DNA from: an uncultured Peptococcaceae bacterium
GTDB taxonomy: Bacteria > Bacillota > Desulfotomaculia > Desulfotomaculales > Desulfocucumaceae
Direction: 5' to 3'
NCBI GenBank assembly: GCA_958417755.1
Contig: CATZDY010000045.1
Span: forward strand, 1 to 19,965
Length of the DNA: 19,965 bases
The notes beneath the pieces were generated by a model. That model saw nothing but the letters and a program-made list of their open reading frames with translations. It was not told the origin of the DNA and searched no databases. A program made the position numbers and the translations under genes. Below, piece by piece: positions 13,140 to 19,965 of the stretch; position 1 is the stretch's first letter; each line of letters opens with the position of its first letter.

Positions 13140-14747
13140 TTATTGGGCTATTGATAAAGCGCTTTCCCTCGGCTGATAATATCGATAATCTATATCCGGG
13201 AATATATTGTTCCTTTGCTCCAAAATGGATAACCAATGTTGATCAATGCAATGGTTTAAAATGGAATCATGCAGTTTTAGAAAATTATCCAAATGGGTTT
13301 TTGTTCTCCGGATGGCATAATCAACCATGGTTCCAGTACTCATGATAAAAGCCCAATCACTGCTTTGGGCCAGGAGCAATTCCCTGGCAGCTTGATTTAA
13401 TGCTCTTTTTACTATTCCCTCAGCCATAGGATAATATTCTGCTAGCTGAATCATTCTTTTTGCTGCAATATGGAGATGTCGGTAAATCCAATCGTTTTCT
13501 TTGGCCAGCCATACAGCATTGTATCCATTGCTGCCCCAACTGGAAGCGCAGGGTTTCGCCACTTGATTACAAGGATACAGACGCAAATATTCAGAAGGTG
13601 TGGTCAAGGCAAGATCTGTTTGATCAAAATGGATTTTGCGAAATAAAAAATCCAGCCATTGGGGACCTTCATACCACCAATGACCAAATAATTCTGCATC
13701 ATAGGGTGAAATAACCAAAGGAGGTCTATCCATAAATTGAGATAAATAATTCACTTGTAAGGTACGATTAAAAATAAAATTACCTGCATGCAAAGCAGCC
13801 TTTTCCCTGGCAACATCCGGACGATAAACTTCTTTATGTCCGTCTTTACCTGTAATACGGTGATATTTGATGCCAGTATGGATACGGATGCCATCTGGAT
13901 GAATATATGGTTTTATGTATTCGTAATCCAAGTCAAACCCTATGTCGCGATAAAATTCTCGATAATCGAAATCTCCGGGATACCCTTCACTGGAGCTCCA
14001 CACTTGCTTTGAAGACTCCACATCCCGGCCAAAGGCCGCAACACCACTGGGACAATATAGAGGCGCGTAAATGCCGAATTTAGGTCTATGGGATGCAAAC
14101 ATAATGCCATGGGTATCTGTAAAAAAATATTTGATACGGAATTCTTTCAGAATATCATCAATACCCTCTGTATAGGCGCATTCTGGTAACCAAATGCCTT
14201 CTGGTTGACGGCCTAAATGCTTGCGGTGCAAATCCACCGCAACCCCTATCTGAGCCCGCACAGCTTCTGGATGGACCAATAATAGAGGTAAGTACCCGTG
14301 GGTTGCAGCACAGGTTATGATATTTAAATGACCTTTATCTTGGTGTTTTTTAAATGCTTGAATGATATTGTTGTGGTATACCTGGCAAAAGGTATGTTTT
14401 GTTTTATGAAGAAGATTTTGATACATCAAAGCCACTTCTTGATACGGCGTGTGCTTGGTTCTTGCCAACTCTTTTTCAAGCAGTTCAAGCAAAGTATTTA
14501 AATGCCGAATATATCGTTTTTGCAGCAAAGTATCAGAAAGCATGGATAATAATGGAGGGGACAATGACATGGTCATTGCAAAGGGAATATTTTCTTCCTC
14601 CAATTGATCAAATAAATGGATTAATGGAATATAGGTTTCTGTAATGGCTTCATATAACCATCTTTCCTCTAAAAAATTTTCATTTTCAGGGTGTCTCACA
14701 AAGGGAAGATGGGCATGTAATACCAAGGCTAAATATCCTTTAGGCAT
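13140..14747 (-). CDS. GH57 1,4-alpha-glucan branching enzyme (DUF1957 type)
   Basis: Retaining glycoside hydrolase family 57 enzyme. It would make alpha-1,6 branches in glycogen-like polymers, in the cytoplasm, as no signal peptide is present. Landmarks: HAHLPFVRHPE (11-21), the CAATHGYLPLL motif (146-156), the catalytic nucleophile E189 in WLPECAY, and the acid/base D350 in SPYDAELFGHWWYEGPQW. A DUF1957-like helical domain follows, with SSWGSNGYNAVWL. Length (535) and residue positions agree well with the Thermococcus enzyme TK1436. Start ATG 14747 has AAGGAGG five bases before it; an ORF extension to 14786 has no site. It lies 47 bases after the DUF4912 gene, apparently in one transcript. 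Hydrolytic amylase activity instead of branching is possible. Confidence 0.9.
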   Translation of the reverse strand: MPKGYLALVLHAHLPFVRHPENENFLEERWLYEAITETYIPLIHLFDQLEEENIPFAMTMSLSPPLLSMLSDTLLQKRYIRHLNTLLELLEKELARTKHTPYQEVALMYQNLLHKTKHTFCQVYHNNIIQAFKKHQDKGHLNIITCAATHGYLPLLLVHPEAVRAQIGVAVDLHRKHLGRQPEGIWLPECAYTEGIDDILKEFRIKYFFTDTHGIMFASHRPKFGIYAPLYCPSGVAAFGRDVESSKQVWSSSEGYPGDFDYREFYRDIGFDLDYEYIKPYIHPDGIRIHTGIKYHRITGKDGHKEVYRPDVAREKAALHAGNFIFNRTLQVNYLSQFMDRPPLVISPYDAELFGHWWYEGPQWLDFLFRKIHFDQTDLALTTPSEYLRLYPCNQVAKPCASSWGSNGYNAVWLAKENDWIYRHLHIAAKRMIQLAEYYPMAEGIVKRALNQAARELLLAQSSDWAFIMSTGTMVDYAIRRTKTHLDNFLKLHDSILNHCIDQHWLSILEQRNNIFPDIDYRYYQPRESALSIAQ

Positions 14748-14794
14748 GATTGCCTCCTTGTTTTCATCAAGTTTTGGCGTGGGCATATTCTATA

Positions 14795-15511
14795 TTAATG
14801 ATTTTTGTTCTGGCATAAGGAGCTGATACCCAAGGGCAGGATATGGGATTTGCGACTTAGTTCTTCCACCAGGATGGCAGAACTAAGTCCCATTTGGATG
14901 AGTATACTTTGGTATACTTCTCCTATCCACATCCACTCTTCGTCAAAACAATTGGAAAGAGAATTCCTGGGAGTTGTTACAATGTTAGAACGTATGAGAG
15001 TGACAAACTGACCGTTGGGAAGAATTCTCCCTAAGTCCACACAAAAAGAGCTATCCGGTTTTTCTACATCAAAATACCAATTGTTCGCATGATGGGCAAT
15101 TTCAATGTCATGAAAATCATTGGCATTGGAACCATTAAAGTCAATACCAGTCACATCATATACCCGTAGCACAGCTTTGCTATGATGCCAAGCGTCTTTG
15201 CCATAGGTATTGGTGAATTCATCTATTTTAGTGGCTGTAATTTCCCAATAAGCATAAAGCCATTGCGGATCTCGTACCAAGAGCAATAAACGATCCAAAC
15301 CATAAAAATTGGGTAATTCCGGGGTTGGCTCTTTGGTGATGAGAGGGGGTGCTGGTGCTAATTCTTCAGCTGTTTCATAATCAAAAACCGGGCGTTGCAA
15401 AGTTTTTGCTGGGGTAGGCTTTTGATTTTTTTTACTCAGCCGAGACCATAGAAAAAAGGCAACAAAAATAATCAATGCTGCTCCCAGTAGCCAAGGTATA
15501 AAAATGGTCAT
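14795..15511 (-). CDS. Membrane-anchored DUF4912 protein
   Basis: Function unknown. The 238 residues begin with one membrane helix (MTIFIPWLLGAALIIFVAF), then KK and a proline-rich linker, then the DUF4912 domain from about residue 65: LPNFYGLDRLLLLVRDP and WLYAYWEI are its hallmark. The rest alternates beta strands (VLRVYDVTGI, WYFDV, CVDLGRILPNG), suggesting a beta-sandwich, perhaps a carbohydrate or glycan-binding module. AAGGAGGAC lies before ATG 15511. It is the first gene of the - strand unit with the GH57 branching enzyme and hsp20-2; DUF4912 and GH57 genes occur together in several Clostridia and other phyla, which suggests a shared role in storage glucan. Confidence 0.82.
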   Translation of the reverse strand: MTIFIPWLLGAALIIFVAFFLWSRLSKKNQKPTPAKTLQRPVFDYETAEELAPAPPLITKEPTPELPNFYGLDRLLLLVRDPQWLYAYWEITATKIDEFTNTYGKDAWHHSKAVLRVYDVTGIDFNGSNANDFHDIEIAHHANNWYFDVEKPDSSFCVDLGRILPNGQFVTLIRSNIVTTPRNSLSNCFDEEWMWIGEVYQSILIQMGLSSAILVEELSRKSHILPLGISSLCQNKNH

Positions 15512-15731
15512 GCTTTGTCCTCCTTTTTAAACGTGCGCAGCAATCGTATAGGTTAAAAAAAATCCTTTTTTAGTATTACCAGCCCGGAAAGAATTATAAT
15601 AAAAAATAAAAATAAAAAAATCTCTATGTTTGCTTAAACCAAGGACTTTGGTTAGGCTTTTAAAGCAAGGATACAGATGATATGATAAAATGAAATAAAA
15701 ATTGAAAAATGAAAGCTGGTGAAAGGCAACC
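15512..15731. other. Divergent promoter region, DUF4912 unit and CoA-binding protein
   Basis: A 220-base AT-rich spacer. It holds two inverted repeats: AACCAA/TTGGTT around 15637-15653 and GCTTTTAAAGC at 15656-15666. On the + strand an extended -10 TGATATGAT lies at 15678-15686. On the - strand TATAAT occurs within a poly-T tract near 15595-15600. No gene is hidden here. Confidence 0.4.
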
Positions 15732-16145
15732 ATGGAATATGATGAAAAAAAGATAAAACAAATATTACAAAATGCCAAAACCATTGCCGTGGTAGGGCTT
15801 TCTCGTAAGCCCCATCGGGATAGTTATCGGGTGGCGGAATATTTACAACAATCTGGTTATCGCATTATCCCTGTGAATCCTTCTTTGCGAGAGGAGGTCT
15901 TGGGAGAAAAGCCTTATCCCAATTTATCTGCCGTACCAATTCCCATTGATATTGTCAATATTTTTCGTAAAAGCGAAGATGTACCGCCCATTGTGGAAGA
16001 AGCTTTGTCTTTAGCCCCCCAGTGTATTTGGATGCAAATGGGGATTGAGAATCCCGCGGCAGCGGCTAAGGCCAGAGCCCAAGGGATTTGGGTGGTCATG
16101 AATCATTGTTTGATGGTGGAGCATAAAAAAATCCTGAATCATTGA
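15732..16145 (+). CDS. CoA-binding domain protein (YccU-like)
   Basis: The 137 residues form one Rossmann CoA-binding domain: IAVVGLSRKPHRDSYRVAEYL (18-38) with the nucleotide loop, VNPSL, GEKPYPNL, IVNIFRKSEDVPPIVEEAL, then a substrate-like WMQMGIENPAAAAKARAQG and VVMNHCLMVEH at the end. The family includes E. coli YccU and the CoA-binding part of succinyl-CoA synthetase. Function unknown, perhaps a CoA or acyl-CoA binding regulator. AAAGG precedes ATG 15732. A 52-base gap separates it from nth with no terminator. Confidence 0.9.
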   Translation: MEYDEKKIKQILQNAKTIAVVGLSRKPHRDSYRVAEYLQQSGYRIIPVNPSLREEVLGEKPYPNLSAVPIPIDIVNIFRKSEDVPPIVEEALSLAPQCIWMQMGIENPAAAAKARAQGIWVVMNHCLMVEHKKILNH

Positions 16146-16197
16146 TAGAAAAGGAATCATGGTAAAAATCAATAAAGGGTAAGAGGAGAATCGGTTC

Positions 16198-16857
16198 GTG
16201 GGTGTTACACAAGAATATGTAACCATTATTTTTGACTTATTAAAGCAATTGTATCCTGATGCTGGTACGGAATTGGTGTTTTCTGATCCTTTTCAACTTT
16301 TGGTTTCTGTGATATTATCCGCGCAATGTACTGATAAGCAAGTCAATAAAGTGACAGGCAAATTATTTACCAAATATCGTACCCCAGCTGATTTTGCCAA
16401 GTTAACCCCAGAGGCATTGGCAGAAGAAATAAAAGAATGCGGTCTCTTTCGGAATAAGAGCAAAAATATTGTAGCCACCAGTAAAATGTTGATGGAGCGA
16501 TTCCAAGGGGAAGTACCGGATGATATTGATATGTTACAAACATTGCCTGGGGTGGGGCGGAAAACAGCCAATGTCATTGCCATTGTGGCTTTTGGCAAAC
16601 CAGCCATGCCAGTGGATACCCATGTATTTCGTTTAGCCCGTCGGTTAGGCTTATCAAAAGGGAAAACACCAGAAGCTGTAGAAAAGGATTTGGTTGCTTT
16701 GATTCCCCCGGAAAATCTGGGTGATGCCCATCACCAATTGATTTTGCATGGTAGACGTGTATGCCGTGCTCGAAACCCTTTATGTGCTGATTGTTTGTTA
16801 CATATACATTGTCCGTCAGCAAATTTAGGGGAAGGGAGTTTCAAAGAAATTCAATGA
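16198..16857 (+). CDS. nth: Endonuclease III
   Basis: DNA glycosylase/AP lyase for oxidised pyrimidines in base excision repair. The 219 residues contain the helix-hairpin-helix LPGVGRKTAN with catalytic lysine K122, the essential aspartate D140 in PVDTHV, and a complete 4Fe-4S loop C189-x6-C196-x2-C199-x5-C205. DPFQLLVSVILSAQCTD is the family's front motif. The start is GTG 16198 with GAGGAG (16183-16188) nine bases upstream. The TGA stop overlaps the start of trmL (ATGA), so the two are translationally coupled. Confidence 0.97.
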   Translation: MGVTQEYVTIIFDLLKQLYPDAGTELVFSDPFQLLVSVILSAQCTDKQVNKVTGKLFTKYRTPADFAKLTPEALAEEIKECGLFRNKSKNIVATSKMLMERFQGEVPDDIDMLQTLPGVGRKTANVIAIVAFGKPAMPVDTHVFRLARRLGLSKGKTPEAVEKDLVALIPPENLGDAHHQLILHGRRVCRARNPLCADCLLHIHCPSANLGEGSFKEIQ

Positions 16858-17312
16858 ATATTGTTTTAGTAGAACCAGAGATTCCAGCCAATACAGGCAA
16901 CATTGCCCGTACTTGTGCTGTCACAGGAGCGCATTTGCACTTGGTGGAACCATTGGGCTTTTCCACAGCAGATAAATATTTAAAACGAGCGGGGCTGGAT
17001 TATTGGCATTTGGTGCAAATGAACTATTACCGTAATTTTGCCCATTGTAAAGAATCCCATCCCCAAGGTAGATTTTTTTATATGACCAAGAAAGCGCAAA
17101 AACGTTATGATCAAGTACAGTATCAGGCAGGAGATTTTTTGGTATTTGGAAAAGAGACCCAAGGTTTACCAGAGGATATCTTGGCAGCCAATCCAGAACA
17201 TTGTTTGCGGGTTCCCATGATTTTGGGGGCTAGATCGTTAAATCTAGCCAATTCTGTGGCTGTGGTGTTGTATGAAGCATTAAGACAACAGAATTTTCCC
17301 CATTTAACTTGA
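16854..17312 (+). CDS. trmL: tRNA (cytidine(34)-2'-O)-methyltransferase, SPOUT family
   Basis: Methylates the wobble ribose of tRNA-Leu isoacceptors using SAM, as a dimer. The 152 residues have the SPOUT knot: MNIVLVEPEIPANTGNIAR at the start, FGKETQGLP in motif 2, and SLNLANSVAVVLYEALRQ in motif 3. Start ATG 16854 overlaps the nth stop; an upstream in-frame ATG at 16791 lies within the nth gene and would add 21 non-conserved residues. AAGGGAG is about 15 bases upstream, so coupling to nth rather than independent initiation is probable. Confidence 0.95.
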   Translation: MNIVLVEPEIPANTGNIARTCAVTGAHLHLVEPLGFSTADKYLKRAGLDYWHLVQMNYYRNFAHCKESHPQGRFFYMTKKAQKRYDQVQYQAGDFLVFGKETQGLPEDILAANPEHCLRVPMILGARSLNLANSVAVVLYEALRQQNFPHLT

Positions 17313-17327
17313 AATAAGTAAATTTTA

Positions 17328-17370
17328 AAAAACCTGTACAAATATTGCGAATTTTGTACAGGTTTAAAGG
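17328..17370. terminator. Terminator between trmL and the nitroreductase gene
   Basis: AAACCTGTACAAA (17330-17342) pairs with TTTGTACAGGTTT (17353-17365). On the - strand TTTTTT follows the stem, so it mainly ends the nitroreductase gene; the + side has only TTT before AAAGG and is weaker for trmL. Confidence 0.75.
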
Positions 17371-17390
17371 GGATTCATTGTCCTAAGATA

Positions 17391-17930
17391 TTAGACTTTG
17401 GTTTGCACCCATTTTTCCCAAGAAATCATTTCTTCCAAAGCTTTGCGGGGACGTGGTTTGGGATCCTGATCCGGATAGCCCAGGGGAGTAATGCCAATGA
17501 CCCGCCACGGGGAAGGAATTTCCAAAGCCTTTTGAATGACATTTTCATCAAAGAGTCCCATCCAACAAGTGCCCAATTCTTCAGCCCTGGCTGCTAAAAT
17601 AAGATGTTCCATGGCAATGGCAGCATCAACAAGATAATATTCCTTGTCGCCCATTTTACCTGAATTATCGGGGTTAGCACAAAGAATAACCACCACCGGG
17701 GCAGCTGCTAAGGCCTTTTTCCCGGGATTTGTATCTGCAAAAGCATTGAGCAGGGCTGTTTTATTGGCTGTATCCTGTACTAAGATAAAATGCCAATTTT
17801 GTGAGTTTTTCCAGGAAGGGGCTAATCTAGCAGCATTGAGTATGCGTAAGATGGTTTCTTCTGGGATTGGATCTGATTTATAATGGCGGATGCTTCTTCT
17901 GGCCTCAATGACTTCATAAAATTCCATCAT
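17391..17930 (-). CDS. Nitroreductase family protein
   Basis: FMN-dependent oxidoreductase fold of the NfsA/FRP group. The 179 residues show the FMN site EARRSIRHYK near the start, LAPSWKNSQNWHF (the usual PS..N.Q.W..), and AEELGTCWMG near the flavin. The substrate could be nitroaromatics, quinones or an unknown reductant; the sequence does not say. I chose ATG 17930, because the earlier ATG at 17945 begins the ribosome binding site itself (ATGAAGGAGG), and AAGGAGG then lies five bases before ATG 17930. A candidate promoter TGATACAAT (17964-17972) lies about 20 bases above the RBS. It ends at a terminator shared with trmL. Confidence 0.9.
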   Translation of the reverse strand: MMEFYEVIEARRSIRHYKSDPIPEETILRILNAARLAPSWKNSQNWHFILVQDTANKTALLNAFADTNPGKKALAAAPVVVILCANPDNSGKMGDKEYYLVDAAIAMEHLILAARAEELGTCWMGLFDENVIQKALEIPSPWRVIGITPLGYPDQDPKPRPRKALEEMISWEKWVQTKV

Positions 17931-17963
17931 CCATTCCTCCTTCATATATGATGCATGAATCTT

Positions 17964-17972
17964 ATTGTATCA
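17964..17972 (-). promoter_or_regulatory. Extended -10 promoter of the nitroreductase gene
   Basis: TGATACAAT on the - strand, five of six matches to the -10 consensus with TG one base before it. No -35 fits 17 bases upstream (AGTAAA). Confidence 0.4.
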
Positions 17973-18047
17973 AGTTCGCTCCTATTTTACTCTTTCCTTC
18001 CAGGGGATGGCATGAAATGAAGAAATTGAGATGTTTTGATTGTAAAA

Positions 18048-18069
18048 TGTGCAAACTAGTGTTGTGCAA
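18048..18069 (+). repeat. Direct repeat TGTGCAA upstream of the MoxR gene
   Basis: TGTGCAA at 18048-18054 and again at 18063-18069, a 15-base period, ending about 27 bases before ATG 18097. It could be a regulator site or chance; no promoter pair fits well. Confidence 0.3.
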
Positions 18070-18096
18070 TATAAGGAGTAAAGGAGCGTGTAGAAG

Positions 18097-19050
18097 ATGA
18101 TGGGTATTAGAGAACTGAAAGAAGCAATGGAGCAAGAAGGATATTTGTGTGAGGAAGAATTGGCTGTAACCATTTATTTGGCTTTGGCTTTAGGAAAACC
18201 TTTATTGGTAGAAGGCGCTCCGGGAGTGGGTAAGACTGAAATAGCCAAAGTATTGGCCAGGGTTTTCGCTACTGATTTGATTCGTTTGCAATGTTATGAA
18301 GGTTTAGATGAAAATAAAGCTTTATATGAGTGGAATTATCAACGCCAGTTGTTGAAGATACAGATTATAGGGGATAAGACAAATCCCCAAGAGCTGGAAA
18401 AAGATTTGTTTCATAGGGATTATTTGCTAGAGCGCCCTTTATTAAAGGCCATACAAGCAAATAAAAAAATTGTTCTATTACTGGATGAAGTGGATAAAGT
18501 GGATGAACCTTTTGAAGCTTTTTTATTTGAAATATTATCTGATTTTCAAGTTTCTATTCCCGAATTGGGAACATTAAAAGCCTTGCATATCCCTATGGTG
18601 GTATTAACCAGCAATGGGGATAGGGAATTATCCGATGGTTTAAAAAGAAGATGTATCTATTTGTATATTGATTACCCCAGTCTTGAAAAGGAATTGGGAA
18701 TTTTACGCTTAAAAGTGCCGGAAATCGGAGAAAAAATGACCCAGAGCATTGCAGAGGCGCTTCAGTATATTCGCAACCATTTGGATTTACAGAAACAGCC
18801 TTCTATTGCAGAAGCCATTGACTGGGCAAAGGCTTTGGTTGCCTTACATTATGATACCCTAACCGTGGACGCAGTGACTGATACCATCAATTTGTTGGCA
18901 AAAAACCATGATGACAGAGAGATACTCCTGGATGAAAATCATGTAGCCAAAATGTTGGGAATGATTCCTTCTTTTCAACATAAACATGTTTCCCATTCAA
19001 ATGCTTTATCCTCAAAGGATGAAAAAAATTTGCCAGGTGAGCCTTTATGA
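18097..19050 (+). CDS. MoxR-family AAA+ ATPase (CoxD-like)
   Basis: Chaperone ATPase of 317 residues. Walker A is GAPGVGKTE (40-48), Walker B VLLLDEVDK (126-134), and sensor 1 sits in VVLTSNGDRELSDGLKRRC, which also carries the arginine finger region. The lid part follows (SIAEAIDWAKALVAL). MoxR proteins work with von Willebrand factor A partners to activate metalloenzymes or assemble complexes, and the next gene is exactly such a partner, overlapping by ATGA at 19047-19050. The closest kin are probably the CoxD-type ATPases that mature Mo-dependent hydroxylases, but the target is not in the window. AAGGAG at 18080-18085 lies 11 bases before ATG 18097. Confidence 0.92.
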   Translation: MMGIRELKEAMEQEGYLCEEELAVTIYLALALGKPLLVEGAPGVGKTEIAKVLARVFATDLIRLQCYEGLDENKALYEWNYQRQLLKIQIIGDKTNPQELEKDLFHRDYLLERPLLKAIQANKKIVLLLDEVDKVDEPFEAFLFEILSDFQVSIPELGTLKALHIPMVVLTSNGDRELSDGLKRRCIYLYIDYPSLEKELGILRLKVPEIGEKMTQSIAEALQYIRNHLDLQKQPSIAEAIDWAKALVALHYDTLTVDAVTDTINLLAKNHDDREILLDENHVAKMLGMIPSFQHKHVSHSNALSSKDEKNLPGEPL

Positions 19051-19965
19051 CCACCAATGTGCTGAAAACAGATGTTTGGGATCCCCATGGAGCTGTTGGA
19101 AACTTATATGGATTTGTACGAATTTTACGAAGTTTAGGTGTTCGGGCAAGTATTGCAGAAGTGATTGATGCTTGTAAAGCCTTGTTGTTGATCCAGTTCG
19201 AGCATAAAGAACATTTCTATAGCGCTTTAAAATCATGCTTAGTAAAAAGCAGAGAAGAAAGCCAATTGTTTGACTTGGCTTTTACACAATTTTTTGTTCA
19301 ATCTGCGGAAAAACAAGCAAGGTTAAAACAATGGCAAGAATTAGAGCAACAAAGAAATGAGCAATTGCAACAGGCTCAACAGGATTTACTTAATTCCCTT
19401 GAGAACTGGGATCAAGATGTGATAGGAAAATTAACTGCAGAACAATTTGATACTTTTTCCCGCATGCCCATGGAAGAACAGCAAAAATTAAAGGATAAAT
19501 TAGAACAAATGAAGGCTAATCCAGTAAGGGATCCCAGTGATTTGTTGTACATGGTGGTACAATCTTCCTTACAATATTGGCGCTATCATATGTTACAAAA
19601 AGAAAGCCAAGAGGATATCGGTAGGGATTTGGAGATTCAATTGACAGGTGAAGAAGATTTGGATCCTTTTATTGCAGGGATTCAGCAGGACTTTATACAC
19701 CGTCCGGAAGACAATATTTTGTATCAGGATATGCAAAAAATTGAAGAGCCGCAATGGCAAAAAGTGGCTGTTTACATCCAAAGAATGTCCTCTCGTTTGG
19801 CCAGCAGCATGTCACGACGCTATAAAAAACAATCTGGATGTCAACAAATTGATATTCGATGTACATTGCGTAGAAATATGAAATATGGGGGAGTTCCTTT
19901 AGAGCTATGTTATCAATCCCGCAGACCTTCAGCGCCCAGCTTATTGCTTTTGTGTGATGTATCCG
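19047..19965 (+). CDS. CoxE-like VWA-domain protein (5' part, runs off the window)
   Basis: Partner of the MoxR ATPase; ATG 19047 overlaps its stop codon (ATGA). About 306 residues are visible. The N-terminal half is helical and glutamine-rich (residues 90-115, e.g. KQWQELEQQRNEQLQQAQQ), probably a coiled coil. From about 265 the sequence reads IRCTLRRNMKYGGVPLELCYQSRR, then LLLLCDVS, which is the strand leading into the metal-binding DxSxS site of a VWA domain; the window ends within it. CoxE/YehP-type proteins pair with MoxR in this order. The partner enzyme lies downstream, unseen. Confidence in the family is good, in the target none. Confidence 0.85.
   Translation, partial: MTTNVLKTDVWDPHGAVGNLYGFVRILRSLGVRASIAEVIDACKALLLIQFEHKEHFYSALKSCLVKSREESQLFDLAFTQFFVQSAEKQARLKQWQELEQQRNEQLQQAQQDLLNSLENWDQDVIGKLTAEQFDTFSRMPMEEQQKLKDKLEQMKANPVRDPSDLLYMVVQSSLQYWRYHMLQKESQEDIGRDLEIQLTGEEDLDPFIAGIQQDFIHRPEDNILYQDMQKIEEPQWQKVAVYIQRMSSRLASSMSRRYKKQSGCQQIDIRCTLRRNMKYGGVPLELCYQSRRPSAPSLLLLCDVS

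Noticed and set aside
1..19965. CRISPR array, tRNA, rRNA, riboswitch or mobile element
   Set aside because: No regularly spaced repeats, cloverleaf, conserved RNA core or transposase were seen by eye; a covariance-model search would settle small RNAs.

Overview
The window reads as chromosomal DNA from a low-GC, Gram-positive, probably spore-forming and anaerobic Firmicute of the class Clostridia. The evidence is a linked aroQ / M24 peptidase / efp cluster in the order known from Bacillus (yqhS-yqhT-efp), a CD1247-type zinc-ribbon protein, a DUF3243 protein, an adenylate kinase with a four-cysteine LID, a CtsR-type heat-shock operator, strong AGGAGG ribosome binding sites with frequent TTG/GTG starts, and a CoA-disulfide reductase-rhodanese fusion. 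No rRNA, tRNA, CRISPR array, insertion sequence or phage gene was seen. The genus cannot be fixed from the sequence alone.

Layout. (a) 1-1152: the 3' end of a MacB/FtsX-type permease gene (+), a bidirectional terminator, and a free-standing adk (-) with a TTG start. (b) 1232-4886: an operon on the + strand. A promoter whose spacer holds a perfect 14-bp palindrome precedes a lipoprotein solute-binding protein, an ABC ATPase, a permease (apparently initiated at ATA), a SprT-like zinc metalloprotease-fold protein and a CBS-pair protein, closed by a terminator. (c) 4934-5703: a DUF3243 gene (-) and a 71-residue protein (+) that looks like only the N-terminal domain of the sporulation protease YabG. 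(d) 5810-9959: pmbA/tldE, then aroQ, an Xaa-Pro peptidase, efp and the CD1247-like gene, all +. (e) 10097-11952: a CoADR-rhodanese gene with its own operator-like promoter and a 38-bp perfect palindrome as terminator. (f) 11976-15511, all -: DUF4912 membrane protein, GH57 glucan branching enzyme and hsp20-2 as one apparent unit, followed by hsp20-1 with its own sigma-A promoter and a CtsR site. (g) 15732-17312: CoA-binding protein, nth and trmL (+), facing a nitroreductase (-). (h) 18097 to the end: a MoxR AAA+ ATPase translationally coupled to a CoxE-like VWA protein that runs off the window.

Most of this is housekeeping or stress-response material. The parts most worth a second look are the ATA-initiated permease (a single-base change could have turned an ATGA overlap into ATAA), the operator palindrome filling the promoter spacer of the ABC operon, the lone YabG N-terminal domain, the DUF4912-GH57-Hsp20 unit with two differently controlled hsp20 copies, and the dyad overlapping the CoADR promoter. 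I found no clear sign of an entirely new defence or mobile system.
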